Below are positions 46,471 to 56,103 of a DNA stretch of 64,000 bases, one piece after another. The translations under genes and the position numbers were made by a program. Position 1 is the stretch's first letter. Each line of letters opens with the position of its first letter. Origin of the DNA: Dyadobacter sp. 3J3 (GTDB lineage Bacteria > Bacteroidota > Bacteroidia > Cytophagales > Spirosomataceae); assembly GCF_009801115.1 (NCBI RefSeq), contig NZ_VTOL01000001.1:372001-436000 (forward strand). The letters run 5' to 3'. The notes beneath the pieces are model-generated. The model did not search any database and was not told where the DNA came from. It saw nothing but the letters and a program-made list of their open reading frames with translations.

Positions 46471-47802
46471 TTATACGCCTGCCGGTTTCGCATGTTCAGG
46501 TCCCGGCTCTTCCACAAATCCAGGCGTGAGCACTTTCGGCGTTAAAATTAATCTTAGCGATTGATCAAATGTAACATAACTCCAGAACCAGTTTATGAAC
46601 GTCAACACTTTATTTTTAACACCCACAATGGAAATAAGGTGAATAAACATCCAGGTCAGCCAGGCAAAAAATCCCTGAAATTTAATGAAAGGCAAATCGA
46701 CCACAGCTTTATTTCTTCCGACAGTCGCCATGGAACCCAGGTCATTATATTTGAATGCTACCGGTGGTTTTTCGTCTAATGCACGCCAGATATTTTTGGC
46801 GAGTGCTTTTCCCTGCTGCATTGCAGGTTGTGCCAATTGCGGATGACCATTTTCAAATTTTCCTTCACTCATGGAAGCCACATCTCCGATCGCAAAGATA
46901 TCCGGGTATCCTTGAACCCGGTTAAATTCATCCACTTTAATCCTCCCGCCTTTTGCAAGCACTTCGGGATTGATCCCTTTCAATGCATTGGCCTTTACAC
47001 CAGCTGCCCAGATGAGATTATCGGTACGGATTTTCATGCCCTGCTTCGTAGTCACATGTCTACCGTCATAACCTGCAACGGATTGTCCGGTAAGGATTTC
47101 AACGCCCATATCTTCAAGATATTTCCTTGATTTTTTTGAAGACTCCTCCGACATCACAGACAGTAATTTGTCCAGACCTTCCAGCAAATAGATTTTCATG
47201 TTTGAAAAATCCAGTTCCGGGTAATCTTTGGGAAGAATATATTTTTTCATTTCCGCAAGTGAACCAGACAATTCCACGCCTGTTGGTCCGCCACCAACAA
47301 TGACAATGCTCATCAATCCTTCACGCTCGTCGTCGGTATCAACGGCCAGGGCATCTTCCAGATTTTGTAAAACCCGATTTCTTATCGCCAATGCTTCCGA
47401 AACTGATTTCATTGGAATGGCACGTTCTTCGATTTCTTGCATACCGAAATAATTGGTGGTAGCTCCGGTTGCAATTACCAGAAAATCATAGGTAATCTCA
47501 CCCAAAGGAGTTTCCAATGATTTCCTGCTGGTATTGATAGAAGTCACTTCTGTAACTCTGATGTGTACATTTTTTTTGGATTGAAAAGCCTTCCGAAGCG
47601 GGAAAGAGATCGAACTTGGTTCAAGTCCGGCTGTTGCAACCTGATAAAATAGTGGCTGAAACTGGTGGAAATTATTTTTGTCGATAAGGACAACCTGTAA
47701 ATCATCTCGTTTGGCGAGCTCACGTGCAAGTGCCAATCCGCCGAAGCCGGCGCCTATGATTACAATTCTTTTATGGTTGGTATATGGGATATTCGGTAGC
47801 AT
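46471..47802 (-). CDS. ndh: Type II NADH dehydrogenase
   Basis: 443 aa from the ATG at 47802. FAD loop IIGAGFGGLALARE, NADH loop VIVGGGPTGVELSGSLAE, VDEFNRVQGYPDIFAIGD for the FAD ribityl, and the quinone-side QPAMQQGKALAKNIW. A C-terminal amphipathic/hydrophobic part (FFAWLTWMFIHLISIVG) ties it to the membrane. It oxidises NADH to quinone without proton pumping, beside complex I genes in the same genome. A longer start at 47847 is possible. Confidence 0.9.
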   Translation of the reverse strand: MLPNIPYTNHKRIVIIGAGFGGLALARELAKRDDLQVVLIDKNNFHQFQPLFYQVATAGLEPSSISFPLRKAFQSKKNVHIRVTEVTSINTSRKSLETPLGEITYDFLVIATGATTNYFGMQEIEERAIPMKSVSEALAIRNRVLQNLEDALAVDTDDEREGLMSIVIVGGGPTGVELSGSLAEMKKYILPKDYPELDFSNMKIYLLEGLDKLLSVMSEESSKKSRKYLEDMGVEILTGQSVAGYDGRHVTTKQGMKIRTDNLIWAAGVKANALKGINPEVLAKGGRIKVDEFNRVQGYPDIFAIGDVASMSEGKFENGHPQLAQPAMQQGKALAKNIWRALDEKPPVAFKYNDLGSMATVGRNKAVVDLPFIKFQGFFAWLTWMFIHLISIVGVKNKVLTFINWFWSYVTFDQSLRLILTPKVLTPGFVEEPGPEHAKPAGV

Positions 47803-47859
47803 GGTATCGGTATTTGTAGTTGACAAAACGCCCGCTACAAATACCATACCTATAACGCT

Positions 47860-48996
47860 TTAAACAGTAGCCTTGCTGTTTTCTATAACTCTTTCATAAT
47901 AAGATTCATAATGCGGCAATATTTTCGCTACATCAAATTCCTTCGCACGGGCAAGTGCGTTTTCCTTGAATCTTGGAAGATTTTCGTCTCTCAATATATA
48001 AGCCGCATTTTTTACCATATCATCAACATCACCTACATCACTCAAAAATCCTGTAACACCAGGAATATTAAGCTCTGGTAATCCACCGGCATTGGAAGTG
48101 ATCAATGGAACTTCGCAAGCCAAAGCTTCCAAAGCAGCCAGACCAAAACTTTCAGATTCGGAAGGCATCAGGAACAAATCCGCAACGGAAAGAACTTCCT
48201 CAATCGCGTCCAGTTTTCCAAGGAAACGAACATCCGAAAGCATGTCAAGATCACGACACAAACGCTCAATACGCGCCCGATCCGGGCCATCACCAACTAG
48301 CAACAATTTGCTTGGTGTAATATCACGTAATTGATGGAAAATCATGATCACGTCGTCAATTCTTTTCACCTTACGAAAATTGGAAGTATGGACGATCAGT
48401 TTTTCATTATTTGGACAAATTGCCAACTTGAAGTGATCTTTCTTTTGTCTGTTGAAACGATCCAGATCAATAAAGTTTGGAATAACTTCAATGTCTTTGG
48501 TTACTGCAAAATGCTTGTAAGTATCATTTTTCAACGATTCCGAAACGGCTGTAATTCCATCCGACTGATTGATAGAAAATGTTACAACCGGCTCGTAAGA
48601 TTCATCTTTTCCAACCAGTGTAATATCCGTTCCGTGCAAAGTTGTGATCACAGGAATATGAATTCCCTGTTGTGCTAAAATTTGTTTGGCAAGATAAGCG
48701 GAAGAAGCATGCGGAATCGCGTAATGTACATGCAGCAAATCAAGTTTAGCCATTTTGACAACATGCACCATATGGCTCGATAATGCGGACTCATAAGGTG
48801 GATATTGAAATAACGGGTACGCAGGAATATTTACTTCATGATAATAAAGGTTTTCGTTGAAAAAATCCAGTCGCTGTGGTTGGGAATAAGTGATAAAATG
48901 TACCTGATGTCCCTCTTTTGCAAGCGCTTTTCCAAGTTCAGTGGCGACAACGCCACTTCCTCCGAAAGTCGGATAGCAAACAATGCCTATTTTCAT
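47860..48996 (-). CDS. bshA: N-acetyl-glucosaminyl-malate synthase BshA
   Basis: 378 aa GT4 glycosyltransferase. Opening MKIGIVCYPTFGGSGVVATELG and ITTLHGTDITLVG identify BshA, which joins N-acetylglucosamine to malate in the first step of bacillithiol. The donor site EX7E appears as ESESFGLAALE. bshB and bshC are not in the window. It ends 57 bases from the ndh start on the same strand. Confidence 0.92.
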   Translation of the reverse strand: MKIGIVCYPTFGGSGVVATELGKALAKEGHQVHFITYSQPQRLDFFNENLYYHEVNIPAYPLFQYPPYESALSSHMVHVVKMAKLDLLHVHYAIPHASSAYLAKQILAQQGIHIPVITTLHGTDITLVGKDESYEPVVTFSINQSDGITAVSESLKNDTYKHFAVTKDIEVIPNFIDLDRFNRQKKDHFKLAICPNNEKLIVHTSNFRKVKRIDDVIMIFHQLRDITPSKLLLVGDGPDRARIERLCRDLDMLSDVRFLGKLDAIEEVLSVADLFLMPSESESFGLAALEALACEVPLITSNAGGLPELNIPGVTGFLSDVGDVDDMVKNAAYILRDENLPRFKENALARAKEFDVAKILPHYESYYERVIENSKATV

Positions 48997-49191
48997 AATA
49001 TTAAATTTCTTTGTTCTTGGTGAAATAATTTAAGCTTATAGCCTGTAAACTTTTCGAAACAGAAGAGTTATGCATAGCTAACACAAAATCATACTTTTTT
49101 ATCCCGAACAAGAAGAGAAAGATTTTATTAATTCTATAATTGACATAAAATGAATAATTTTAATGTCTGAACCTGCTTTTTATTAACCTTA

Positions 49192-50073
49192 ATGAATGTG
49201 TCCGTAAGACCGAGAGTGCGAATTCGGGATTTTGTTGCCGGTAGTGTGCGTTTGGTTCGAATGAGCAATCTGCTCATTGTGGCCATCACACAGTACCTCA
49301 CGCGTATTTTATTGATTGGCCCAAGAAGTGAATGGAAACAAATTATCAGTGATCCTGATCTTTTCATTCTTTCACTATCCACCGTATGCATTGCTGCGGC
49401 CGGTTATATTATTAATGATTATTTTGATATAAAAATCGATATTGTTAACAAACCGGAACGCGTTGTCGTCGGGCGGTACCTCAAACGCCGCTGGGCAATG
49501 GGCGCACACCAGGTTTTAAACGTTTTGGGAGCCGCGTTAGGCCTGATTGTAAGTCCGTGGATCTTTCTGGTTAATGTTATTTCAATTACCTCACTCTGGT
49601 TTTATTCCGAACGTTACAAACGAGCGCCCTTTATTGGAAACCTGATCGTCTCCCTATTGACCGGTGCAACTTTATTAATATTAACACTGCATTATCCAGC
49701 CAATCGCAAACTTGTTTTTATTTACGCCGTATTCTCCTTTTTCATTACGTTGATCAGGGAAATTGTAAAAGACATGGAAGATATTCGGGGCGACGAAGCG
49801 CATGGTTGTCGGACACTGCCTATTATATGGGGAATCCGCAGGACCAAATATTTTCTTTACGGAATAATCTTTGTTTTCGTAACTGCTCTTTTTGCTATGG
49901 CCGATAAGCTCAATAATAATGTTCTTGCCGTATTATTTCTATTACTTTTAATTCCAATCGGCTGGTTAGTTTATTCATTAACCCGCTCAGATACCCGTCG
50001 TGATTTTAAAAAAATCAGTTCTCTTTGTAAAATAGTAATGCTTTTAGGCCTGGTGACGATGCTTTGGGCGTAA
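49192..50073 (+). CDS. UbiA-family prenyltransferase
   Basis: 293 aa with eight or nine membrane helices. The two metal-binding motifs are NDYFDIKID and DMEDIRGDEAHG. The sequence is closer to geranylgeranylglycerol-phosphate/digeranylgeranyl-type transferases of Bacteroidota than to UbiA or MenA. It divides from bshA. The product is uncertain. Confidence 0.86.
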   Translation: MNVSVRPRVRIRDFVAGSVRLVRMSNLLIVAITQYLTRILLIGPRSEWKQIISDPDLFILSLSTVCIAAAGYIINDYFDIKIDIVNKPERVVVGRYLKRRWAMGAHQVLNVLGAALGLIVSPWIFLVNVISITSLWFYSERYKRAPFIGNLIVSLLTGATLLILTLHYPANRKLVFIYAVFSFFITLIREIVKDMEDIRGDEAHGCRTLPIIWGIRRTKYFLYGIIFVFVTALFAMADKLNNNVLAVLFLLLLIPIGWLVYSLTRSDTRRDFKKISSLCKIVMLLGLVTMLWA

Positions 50074-50205
50074 CTCAATTTGGCAGTCGGCGTTCAGCAG
50101 TCAGCTTTTTAGTAAAACAATCCTATGCTTATTGCAAATTATTTCGTTTAAAATCGTATTTTCATACCTGAACTAAATGAACAAATCACTTTAAAGAATC
50201 TCAAA

Positions 50206-50901
50206 ATGATAAACAGAGTTTTACTCCTGATAGCATTTGTACTATTTACCATTACCAGTTCCTATGCCCAGGAATGTATGGGTGTGAATATGAAAGCCGG
50301 AAGCGGTTTTGATATGGCTAATTATGATGCCAAAGGGAAATTAACAAGCAGCATGACCTACAAAATTGCCAAAGTGGTACCAGAAGGCGGCATGTCTGTG
50401 ATTACGATTGATATGGAGACTTTTGATGCAAAAGGCAAATCTCAGTTGAAAAACACCTATCAAATGAAGTGTAACGGCAGCACTTTGCTTTTGGATGCCA
50501 GCACTTTGATCAATGAACAGCAAATGAAATCTATTGAAAACTTCAATATGAAATTCACTTCCTCCAATATTGAATATCCTGGAAAACTGACGGTTGGGCA
50601 AAAATTAAAAGATGCTTCACTAAAAGGCGAAGGAGCTTCCGGTCCATTGGCTATGACGATGAACATTACCGTTTTCAACAGAAATGTAGAAGCGCAGGAA
50701 AAAATTACAATTCCTGCCGGTACTTTTGATGCCTTCAAAATATCTTCCGATATGAAAATGGAAACAAAAATGGGTTTTGGAATCACCGTTGATATCAATA
50801 CCATTTCCTGGCGGTCACCGGGCGTTTTGTGGGATATCAAATCAGAATCTTACCGCAAAGGAAAGTTGATCAGCAAAAGCGAATTGACAAAAATTTATTA
50901 A
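50206..50901 (+). CDS. Secreted protein, DUF3108-like
   Basis: 231 aa with a Sec signal (LLLIAFVLFTITSSYAQ). The body is beta-rich and repetitive in layout (GGMSVITIDMETFDAKG, TIPAGTFDAFKISSDMKME, WRSPGVLWDIKSESYRKG), with weak similarity to DUF3108 periplasmic proteins. Function unknown. A strong terminator follows. Confidence 0.68.
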   Translation: MINRVLLLIAFVLFTITSSYAQECMGVNMKAGSGFDMANYDAKGKLTSSMTYKIAKVVPEGGMSVITIDMETFDAKGKSQLKNTYQMKCNGSTLLLDASTLINEQQMKSIENFNMKFTSSNIEYPGKLTVGQKLKDASLKGEGASGPLAMTMNITVFNRNVEAQEKITIPAGTFDAFKISSDMKMETKMGFGITVDINTISWRSPGVLWDIKSESYRKGKLISKSELTKIY

Positions 50902-50931
50902 CAGAGGAATTATTACCAGCAACATACCGAA

Positions 50932-50970
50932 GAACGGCTTTCGATATTCCCCGAAAGCCGTTCATTTTTT
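50932..50970 (+). terminator. Rho-independent terminator
   Basis: GAACGGCTTTCG / CGAAAGCCGTTC 12-bp stem with an 8-base loop and a T run after it. Confidence 0.9.
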
Positions 50971-50971
50971 A

Positions 50972-50979
50972 TAGCTTTG
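50972..50979 (+). promoter_or_regulatory. -7 promoter element before purN
   Basis: TAGCTTTG, a perfect -7 element directly after the terminator T run and 127 bases before purN. No matching -33 is clear. Confidence 0.4.
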
Positions 50980-51105
50980 CCAGATTATTTAAAACCGGGA
51001 GAGAGAAATAATTTAAGAACTTTCAATTTTAACAATATCACGGCCAATCCGAAATCTCAACTCACAACCGGGCGGCGGCCGCTTTCAATTTCAATTTTCA
51101 ACTAA

Positions 51106-51678
51106 ATGAAACGTATTGCCATTTTCGCATCAGGTTCGGGTTCAAATGCAGAGAAGATCTGTGAATATTTTGAAGGACGGGCAGATGTTCAGATTAATCT
51201 TATTTTGACCAATAATCCGCAAGCAGGAGTTATTCAGCGTGCCCGGAAATTCCAGATTCCTGTTGTTGTTTTTGATAGAAAAACCTTTTATGAAACCGAA
51301 CGTGTTTTAGAAATATTGAAAAACAATCAGATCGATCTGATTGTGCTGGCTGGTTTTATGATGTTGATCCCTGCTTCTTTGCTTGAAACTTATTCCGAGA
51401 AAATGGTTAACATTCATCCGGCTCTACTTCCAAAATATGGCGGAAAAGGCATGTACGGGCATTTTGTGCATGAAGCGGTGGTTGCCAATGCGGAAAAAGA
51501 ATCCGGGATTACGATCCATTTCGTCAACGAAAATTACGACGAAGGAAATATTATTTTCCAGGCTTCTTGTGAAGTTACCGAAACCGATACGCCGGACAAT
51601 GTCGCAAAAAAAGTACAGGTTCTGGAACATGAGCATTTCCCACGAGTTATTGACGAAGTTGTTTCAAAACTGAATTAA
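51106..51678 (+). CDS. purN: Phosphoribosylglycinamide formyltransferase PurN
   Basis: 190 aa. Formyl transfer from 10-formyl-THF to GAR in purine synthesis. FASGSGSNAEKI opens the fold; N103-I-H105 (NIHPALLPKYGG) and D145 (NYDEGNI) are the catalytic residues. It is 12 bases upstream of the next gene. Confidence 0.94.
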   Translation: MKRIAIFASGSGSNAEKICEYFEGRADVQINLILTNNPQAGVIQRARKFQIPVVVFDRKTFYETERVLEILKNNQIDLIVLAGFMMLIPASLLETYSEKMVNIHPALLPKYGGKGMYGHFVHEAVVANAEKESGITIHFVNENYDEGNIIFQASCEVTETDTPDNVAKKVQVLEHEHFPRVIDEVVSKLN

Positions 51679-51690
51679 GTTACCGCCACT

Positions 51691-52614
51691 ATGTTATACT
51701 TTTTACTGGCCGTATTGTTCACCGTTGCGTTGTACATGATCATGCGCGCTTATCCGCGCCACAAGGTCAATTCCTTTCATGCAGTCGTTTTTAATTATTA
51801 TTCGTGTGTCGTTACCGGACTTTTTCTTACGCCTGAACTGAAAGCTTTTCAGGAAATTCAATGGAATTCGGAAGGAACATTATTAACCTTGGCGCTTGGA
51901 ACTTTGTTTGTCATCGCGTTTATGTCGATTGGATTAACGGCCCAAAAAGTAAGTGTAACAGCCGCTTCACTGGCAGGAAATATGTCGCTGGTAATTCCGG
52001 TTTTATTCGGACTTTTCATTTTTAAAAATACAAATAAAGATTTTACAGTTCTTAATTACGCCGGACTGGTTATTGCTCTGGCGGCTCTGGCCTTAGGAGC
52101 CATTCAAAAACAGCAAAAAACAACAGAATTTGAAGACGGACAACCGCTCCGTGTTTCTGTTTTTTCCTATGCCTGGCTTCTTCCGGTTTTTACATTTATG
52201 GCAAGCGGGACAAATAATACGCTGATCAATTATTTGACAATGTCGTATTACAAACCTGATCAAACAACTCTTTTTATGATCATTGCCTGTTCCGGTGCTA
52301 TTCTGATCGGAACGCTGGTTTTGCTTTACAAAATTATTTTTGGGGGTGAAAAACTGGAATTGCGAAGTGTTATTGGCGGATTGATTCTCGGTGTCCCTAA
52401 CTTCCTGTCGCTCTATTTTTTACTTTTAGCGTTAGGTTCTTTTGGTAACAGCGCCGCTTTTGTTTTCCCGATTTATAATATTCTCAGTATGCTGGTTTCG
52501 TCCTTTGCAGCGTGGATTTTATATAAGGAAAAATTAAATAATCTTAACAGACTGGGACTTGCTCTGGCTGTTGTAGCTATTATTTTGATTTCTTATCAGG
52601 AGTTGGGATTTTAG
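51691..52614 (+). CDS. EamA/DMT-superfamily transporter
   Basis: 307 aa, about ten membrane helices in two repeats. The N-terminus (FLLAVLFTVALYMIMRAYPR) and NMSLVIPVLFGLFIFKN, FPIYNILSMLVSSFAAWILYKEKLN are typical of drug/metabolite exporters. Substrate unknown. It is probably co-transcribed with purN. Confidence 0.85.
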   Translation: MLYFLLAVLFTVALYMIMRAYPRHKVNSFHAVVFNYYSCVVTGLFLTPELKAFQEIQWNSEGTLLTLALGTLFVIAFMSIGLTAQKVSVTAASLAGNMSLVIPVLFGLFIFKNTNKDFTVLNYAGLVIALAALALGAIQKQQKTTEFEDGQPLRVSVFSYAWLLPVFTFMASGTNNTLINYLTMSYYKPDQTTLFMIIACSGAILIGTLVLLYKIIFGGEKLELRSVIGGLILGVPNFLSLYFLLLALGSFGNSAAFVFPIYNILSMLVSSFAAWILYKEKLNNLNRLGLALAVVAIILISYQELGF

Positions 52615-52650
52615 AATTGGGACATTTCTCGCCAATAGCAACTTTTTAAT

Positions 52651-52756
52651 ACCGGTCCGACGGCAGAAAAAGCCGTCGGACCGGTTGCACGTCGGAACAC
52701 TTTTTAATATCGGACCGGGCTACCCGTCGGACGGCTTTTTCTGCCATCCGACGGGT
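52651..52756. repeat. Two related hairpins in opposite orientation
   Basis: Hairpin 1 is ACCGGTCCGACGGC / GCCGTCGGACCGGT (52651-52685, perfect 14 bp, loop AGAAAAA). Hairpin 2 is ACCCGTCGGACGGC / GCCATCCGACGGGT (52722-52756, one mismatch, loop TTTTTCT). Each is preceded by CTTTTTAATA. The loops are complementary and the stems share GTCCGACGGC, so one is an inverted copy of the other. May also end the purN unit. Confidence 0.85.
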
Positions 52757-52832
52757 AAGAAAACTAAATTTCCTCATCCTTGGAAACTTACAAATAGCTA
52801 AAAAAGTTATTTGAATACTTTAAAATAAAATC

Positions 52833-53912
52833 ATGCAAAGATCAAGTGTGCTGCGTATTGGGCAGCCAAAGACCGTTTTAAACAAACGTCAAAAAGAATT
52901 TAATCAGTTATCCGAAAAAATTGAGCAGTTGGATAAATTGATTCCGGAATTGCGCAGCAGCTATTTTCTTTTGGTTGAAAGAGTACAGAAAGAATATAAT
53001 CCATTAGTTATGGAGTATCAGTCTTTCCGGGTTGAGCTCGTTAAACTGATGGATCGTACGTATGAAAAAGATCTTTACAGAAAATTATATCTGACCAAAC
53101 TTGGTTATCTGATCTCGGAAATATCCTTCGACCTTATCCTGAACTACAAGTTTGAAGAGCTTATGCCGCTTTTCAATAAATACAGTGATGTCGATTTTGT
53201 AACTGCCTTACGCGAGTTAAAACGTACAGATTCTCAGCTTATAGACAGCAGACTTTTAGCAGAAGAAAATGAAATTCAGGACGAGAACAACTTACCTGAT
53301 CAATTTCACGAACTTGATGAAGAAGAGCAAAACCGGATTAAGGAAGAATTGAGAGCTGAAAAAGCAAAAGCATTTTCTGACGAAGCAAAGCGATTTTCCG
53401 CGAAACAGAAAACCACAAAGTCGGTTCGCACGGTTTATATGGATTTGGTTAAAGCATTTCATCCGGATCGTGAAACGGACGAAGCTGAAAAGATCCGGAA
53501 AACGGAAATCATGCAGCGTGTCACGCAGACTTATCAGGACAACAATTTGCTTGAATTGTTAAAATTACAAATTGAGTTCGAGAGAATTGATCAGGACCAT
53601 CTTGAAAATCTGGGAAAGGAGCAGCTGACGTATTACAATCTGGTATTGAAAGAACAGGTTGAAGAACTGGAAAAAGAGAAAGAAGAAATTCAGCAGCAGA
53701 TATCGTATCTGTGCGGTATCAATCCTCAGCATGCTAATTCCATGACGACAGTTGTTGTTAAATTTAACACCAACATTAATGAAGTGAAAGCTGAAATTAA
53801 GGAAATTAAGTTGACTTTGAAGAGATGGCAAGAACCAAGCGTTTTGAAAGCTTTTTTGAAAACATATGAAATACCAAATACAGCCGTTTTTGACGATGAA
53901 GACGATTTTTAA
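52833..53912 (+). CDS. Coiled-coil protein with J domain
   Basis: 359 aa. N-terminal coiled coil (KEFNQLSEKIEQLDKLIPEL), a central region, then a J-domain-like helix pair with H210-P211-D212 in VKAFHPDRETDEAEKI, then another coiled coil (VEELEKEKEEIQQQISY). The HPD motif is what stimulates DnaK ATPase, but the J domain is internal and flanked by coils rather than N-terminal as in DnaJ. No close named family recognised. Confidence 0.7.
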   Translation: MQRSSVLRIGQPKTVLNKRQKEFNQLSEKIEQLDKLIPELRSSYFLLVERVQKEYNPLVMEYQSFRVELVKLMDRTYEKDLYRKLYLTKLGYLISEISFDLILNYKFEELMPLFNKYSDVDFVTALRELKRTDSQLIDSRLLAEENEIQDENNLPDQFHELDEEEQNRIKEELRAEKAKAFSDEAKRFSAKQKTTKSVRTVYMDLVKAFHPDRETDEAEKIRKTEIMQRVTQTYQDNNLLELLKLQIEFERIDQDHLENLGKEQLTYYNLVLKEQVEELEKEKEEIQQQISYLCGINPQHANSMTTVVVKFNTNINEVKAEIKEIKLTLKRWQEPSVLKAFLKTYEIPNTAVFDDEDDF

Positions 53913-54064
53913 ATGTAGCGCTTTGATATAACATGTGGATAACTTACCCCAGTTTCCCGAAAATCTCCACTATTGTAAACATTCCAATAAATAATTATTA
54001 TGCTGATAACAAACTAAATAACCAAAATCTGCCTAAAACAGCCTCACTGGAACATTAATTGAAT

Positions 54065-54093
54065 GGTACGTTTTAAATTAACTTAAACGTACC
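54065..54093 (+). promoter_or_regulatory. Inverted repeat abutting the start of a barrel gene
   Basis: GGTACGTTT (54065-54073) and AAACGTACC (54085-54093) form a 9-bp stem ending 3 bases before the ATG at 54097, across the ribosome-binding region. Could be an operator or an RNA hairpin limiting translation. Confidence 0.5.
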
Positions 54094-54096
54094 TAC

Positions 54097-54738
54097 ATGA
54101 AGAATTGTATTATTCTATTATTTGCTCTTACGCTGAGCCTTGCACAGGTTTTTGCACAGGAGAATGTTTCTATCGGACCGATTGCTGGTGTTTCACTTGC
54201 CAACTTTCACGGAAGTGCTAGTAAAACAGAAGTTAAACCAGGTTTAACCATTGGAGCCTTTTATAATTACAGCTCAAAAAAGGGATTTGGTTTCAGCGGA
54301 CAAATACTATACACACAACTTGGTGCCAAAATCAATGATAAAAGAGATGAAATCAATTTGAACTACGTTCAGGTTCCTTTGCTTTTCACTTACTTCTTCG
54401 GACAATATGGTGACCGTCTTCGTCCGAAAGTATTTCTTGGACCAAGTTTAAATTTTCTTGTTAGCGCAAAAGATATAAATGGTAACAACATCAACGGCAA
54501 TTCCAATAGCCGCGTTTATAACGTTTTTGACTTGGGACTTACAGGGGGTTTGGGTTTGAACTACGAACTTACACGTAAAGTATGGCTTAATTTTGATGTT
54601 CGATACGGCCTGGGTCTTTTGGATGTAACAAAAGATGCTAACAGCAATATCCAAAACCGCAACTTCGGGATCAATCTTGGATTAAGTTTTCCATTGGGTA
54701 CTTACGACAAAAAAAGTGGCCGTTTGAGAACAAGATAA
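54097..54738 (+). CDS. Porin-like outer-membrane beta-barrel protein
   Basis: 213 aa of the PorT/OMP_b-brl_2 type. Sec signal (ILLFALTLSLAQVFAQ), then [49 protein letters not shown], and a closing FGINLGLSFPLG. Small barrel of unknown ligand. An inverted repeat sits directly before its start. Confidence 0.82.
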   Translation: MKNCIILLFALTLSLAQVFAQENVSIGPIAGVSLANFHGSASKTEVKPGLTIGAFYNYSSKKGFGFSGQILYTQLGAKINDKRDEINLNYVQVPLLFTYFFGQYGDRLRPKVFLGPSLNFLVSAKDINGNNINGNSNSRVYNVFDLGLTGGLGLNYELTRKVWLNFDVRYGLGLLDVTKDANSNIQNRNFGINLGLSFPLGTYDKKSGRLRTR

Positions 54739-54761
54739 AATTTTACACTTCATCGACAGAC

Positions 54762-54793
54762 AAAAAAAGCATCCAGAAACGGATGCTTTTTTT
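54762..54793. terminator. Bidirectional terminator
   Basis: AAAAAAAGCATCC / GGATGCTTTTTTT, a 13-bp perfect stem with a 6-base loop, between convergent genes. Confidence 0.9.
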
Positions 54794-54840
54794 ATGGTTT
54801 TTAGAAAACCGAAATTTCTTTTTCTATCAATCCAAATACC

Positions 54841-56103
54841 CTATTCCTTAAACTTGGTAAAAATACTGGAAGCAATATGTCCGCCAAAACCAAGCGTATT
54901 ATTCATGGCATAATTAACTATTTTGCTTTTTGCTTTACCCAACGTAAGGTCAAGTCTCCCCTCAAATTCAGGTTCCAGTTTCTGCGTATTAATGGTTGGT
55001 GGAATGAGGTCATTTTCAACTGCTTTGATACATGCAATGGCTTCAATAGCACCAGCCGCACCAAGCAAATGGCCTGTCATGGATTTTGTAGCACTGATAC
55101 TAAGATTTGTATCTAACCCGAATATAGTTTTAATAGAATGCAACTCACTGATATCTCCTACCGAAGACGCCGTTCCGTGCACATTGAGATAATCAATTTC
55201 CGAAGCAGAAATCCCTGCCTCTTCCAAAGAAAGCAACATGGCCGATGTAGTTCCAGCTCCTTGGGGATGAGTGCTTGTGAGGTGATATGCGTCAGCGCTC
55301 ATTCCTCCACCAACAATTTCCGCAATGATATTAGCTCCGCGATTTACAGCATGTTCATAACTTTCAAGGATTAAAGCACCGGCACCCTCCCCCATCACAA
55401 ATCCGTCGCGATCGGGATCAAATGGTTTGCAGGCTGTTTTCGCATTTTCATTGTTGGTCGAAAGTGCTTTGGTTGCATTAAAGCCCCCAATTGAAACTTC
55501 ATAAATTGAAGCTTCGGATCCGCCTGTAATAATCATATCGGCCTTTCCCCACTGAATAAAATTAAACGCGTCAATGATCGCAGTATTTGCACTCGCACAG
55601 GCAGAAACAGACGTAAAATTCACCCCCCGCAGACCATATTTAATTGAAATAACACCAGAAGCGATGTCAACAATCATTTTGGGATAAAAATAAGGATTGA
55701 AGCGAGGGATTCCATTTCCGGTCGCATATTCAGAAACCGCATCCTGGAAAGTCGAAGTTCCACCGTTTGCACTTCCCCAGATAACACCAATACGGTTTTT
55801 ATTAAGCTTTTCAAAATCAACATCCGCATTTTTCAAAGCTTCCGCTACCGAAACTAATGCGTATTGCGTGAAAGGATCGTATTTTCTTGCGTCGTTTCTA
55901 TCAAAAAAATCCTGCGGATTAAAACCTTTAATTTCGCAGGCGAATTTTGTTTTGAAATTTGTAGTGTCAAATTTTGTTATTTCTGCTGCACCGCTTACAC
56001 CATTCACCAATGCATTCCAGAAGTCATTTATATTATTTCCCAGCGGTGTCAAAGCGCCAAGTCCGGTAACTACAACCCGGTTTAATTGTCCGACAAGTTT
56101 CAT
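54841..56103 (-). CDS. fabF: Beta-ketoacyl-ACP synthase II-type (FabF)
   Basis: 420 aa thiolase-fold condensing enzyme. The triad is C169 (SVSACASANT), H309 (NVHGTAS) and H345 (SMTGHLLGAAG). It extends acyl-ACP by two carbons. It has no acpP or rnc neighbour, so it may be a second, specialised synthase rather than the housekeeping FabF. Confidence 0.9.
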   Translation of the reverse strand: MKLVGQLNRVVVTGLGALTPLGNNINDFWNALVNGVSGAAEITKFDTTNFKTKFACEIKGFNPQDFFDRNDARKYDPFTQYALVSVAEALKNADVDFEKLNKNRIGVIWGSANGGTSTFQDAVSEYATGNGIPRFNPYFYPKMIVDIASGVISIKYGLRGVNFTSVSACASANTAIIDAFNFIQWGKADMIITGGSEASIYEVSIGGFNATKALSTNNENAKTACKPFDPDRDGFVMGEGAGALILESYEHAVNRGANIIAEIVGGGMSADAYHLTSTHPQGAGTTSAMLLSLEEAGISASEIDYLNVHGTASSVGDISELHSIKTIFGLDTNLSISATKSMTGHLLGAAGAIEAIACIKAVENDLIPPTINTQKLEPEFEGRLDLTLGKAKSKIVNYAMNNTLGFGGHIASSIFTKFKE

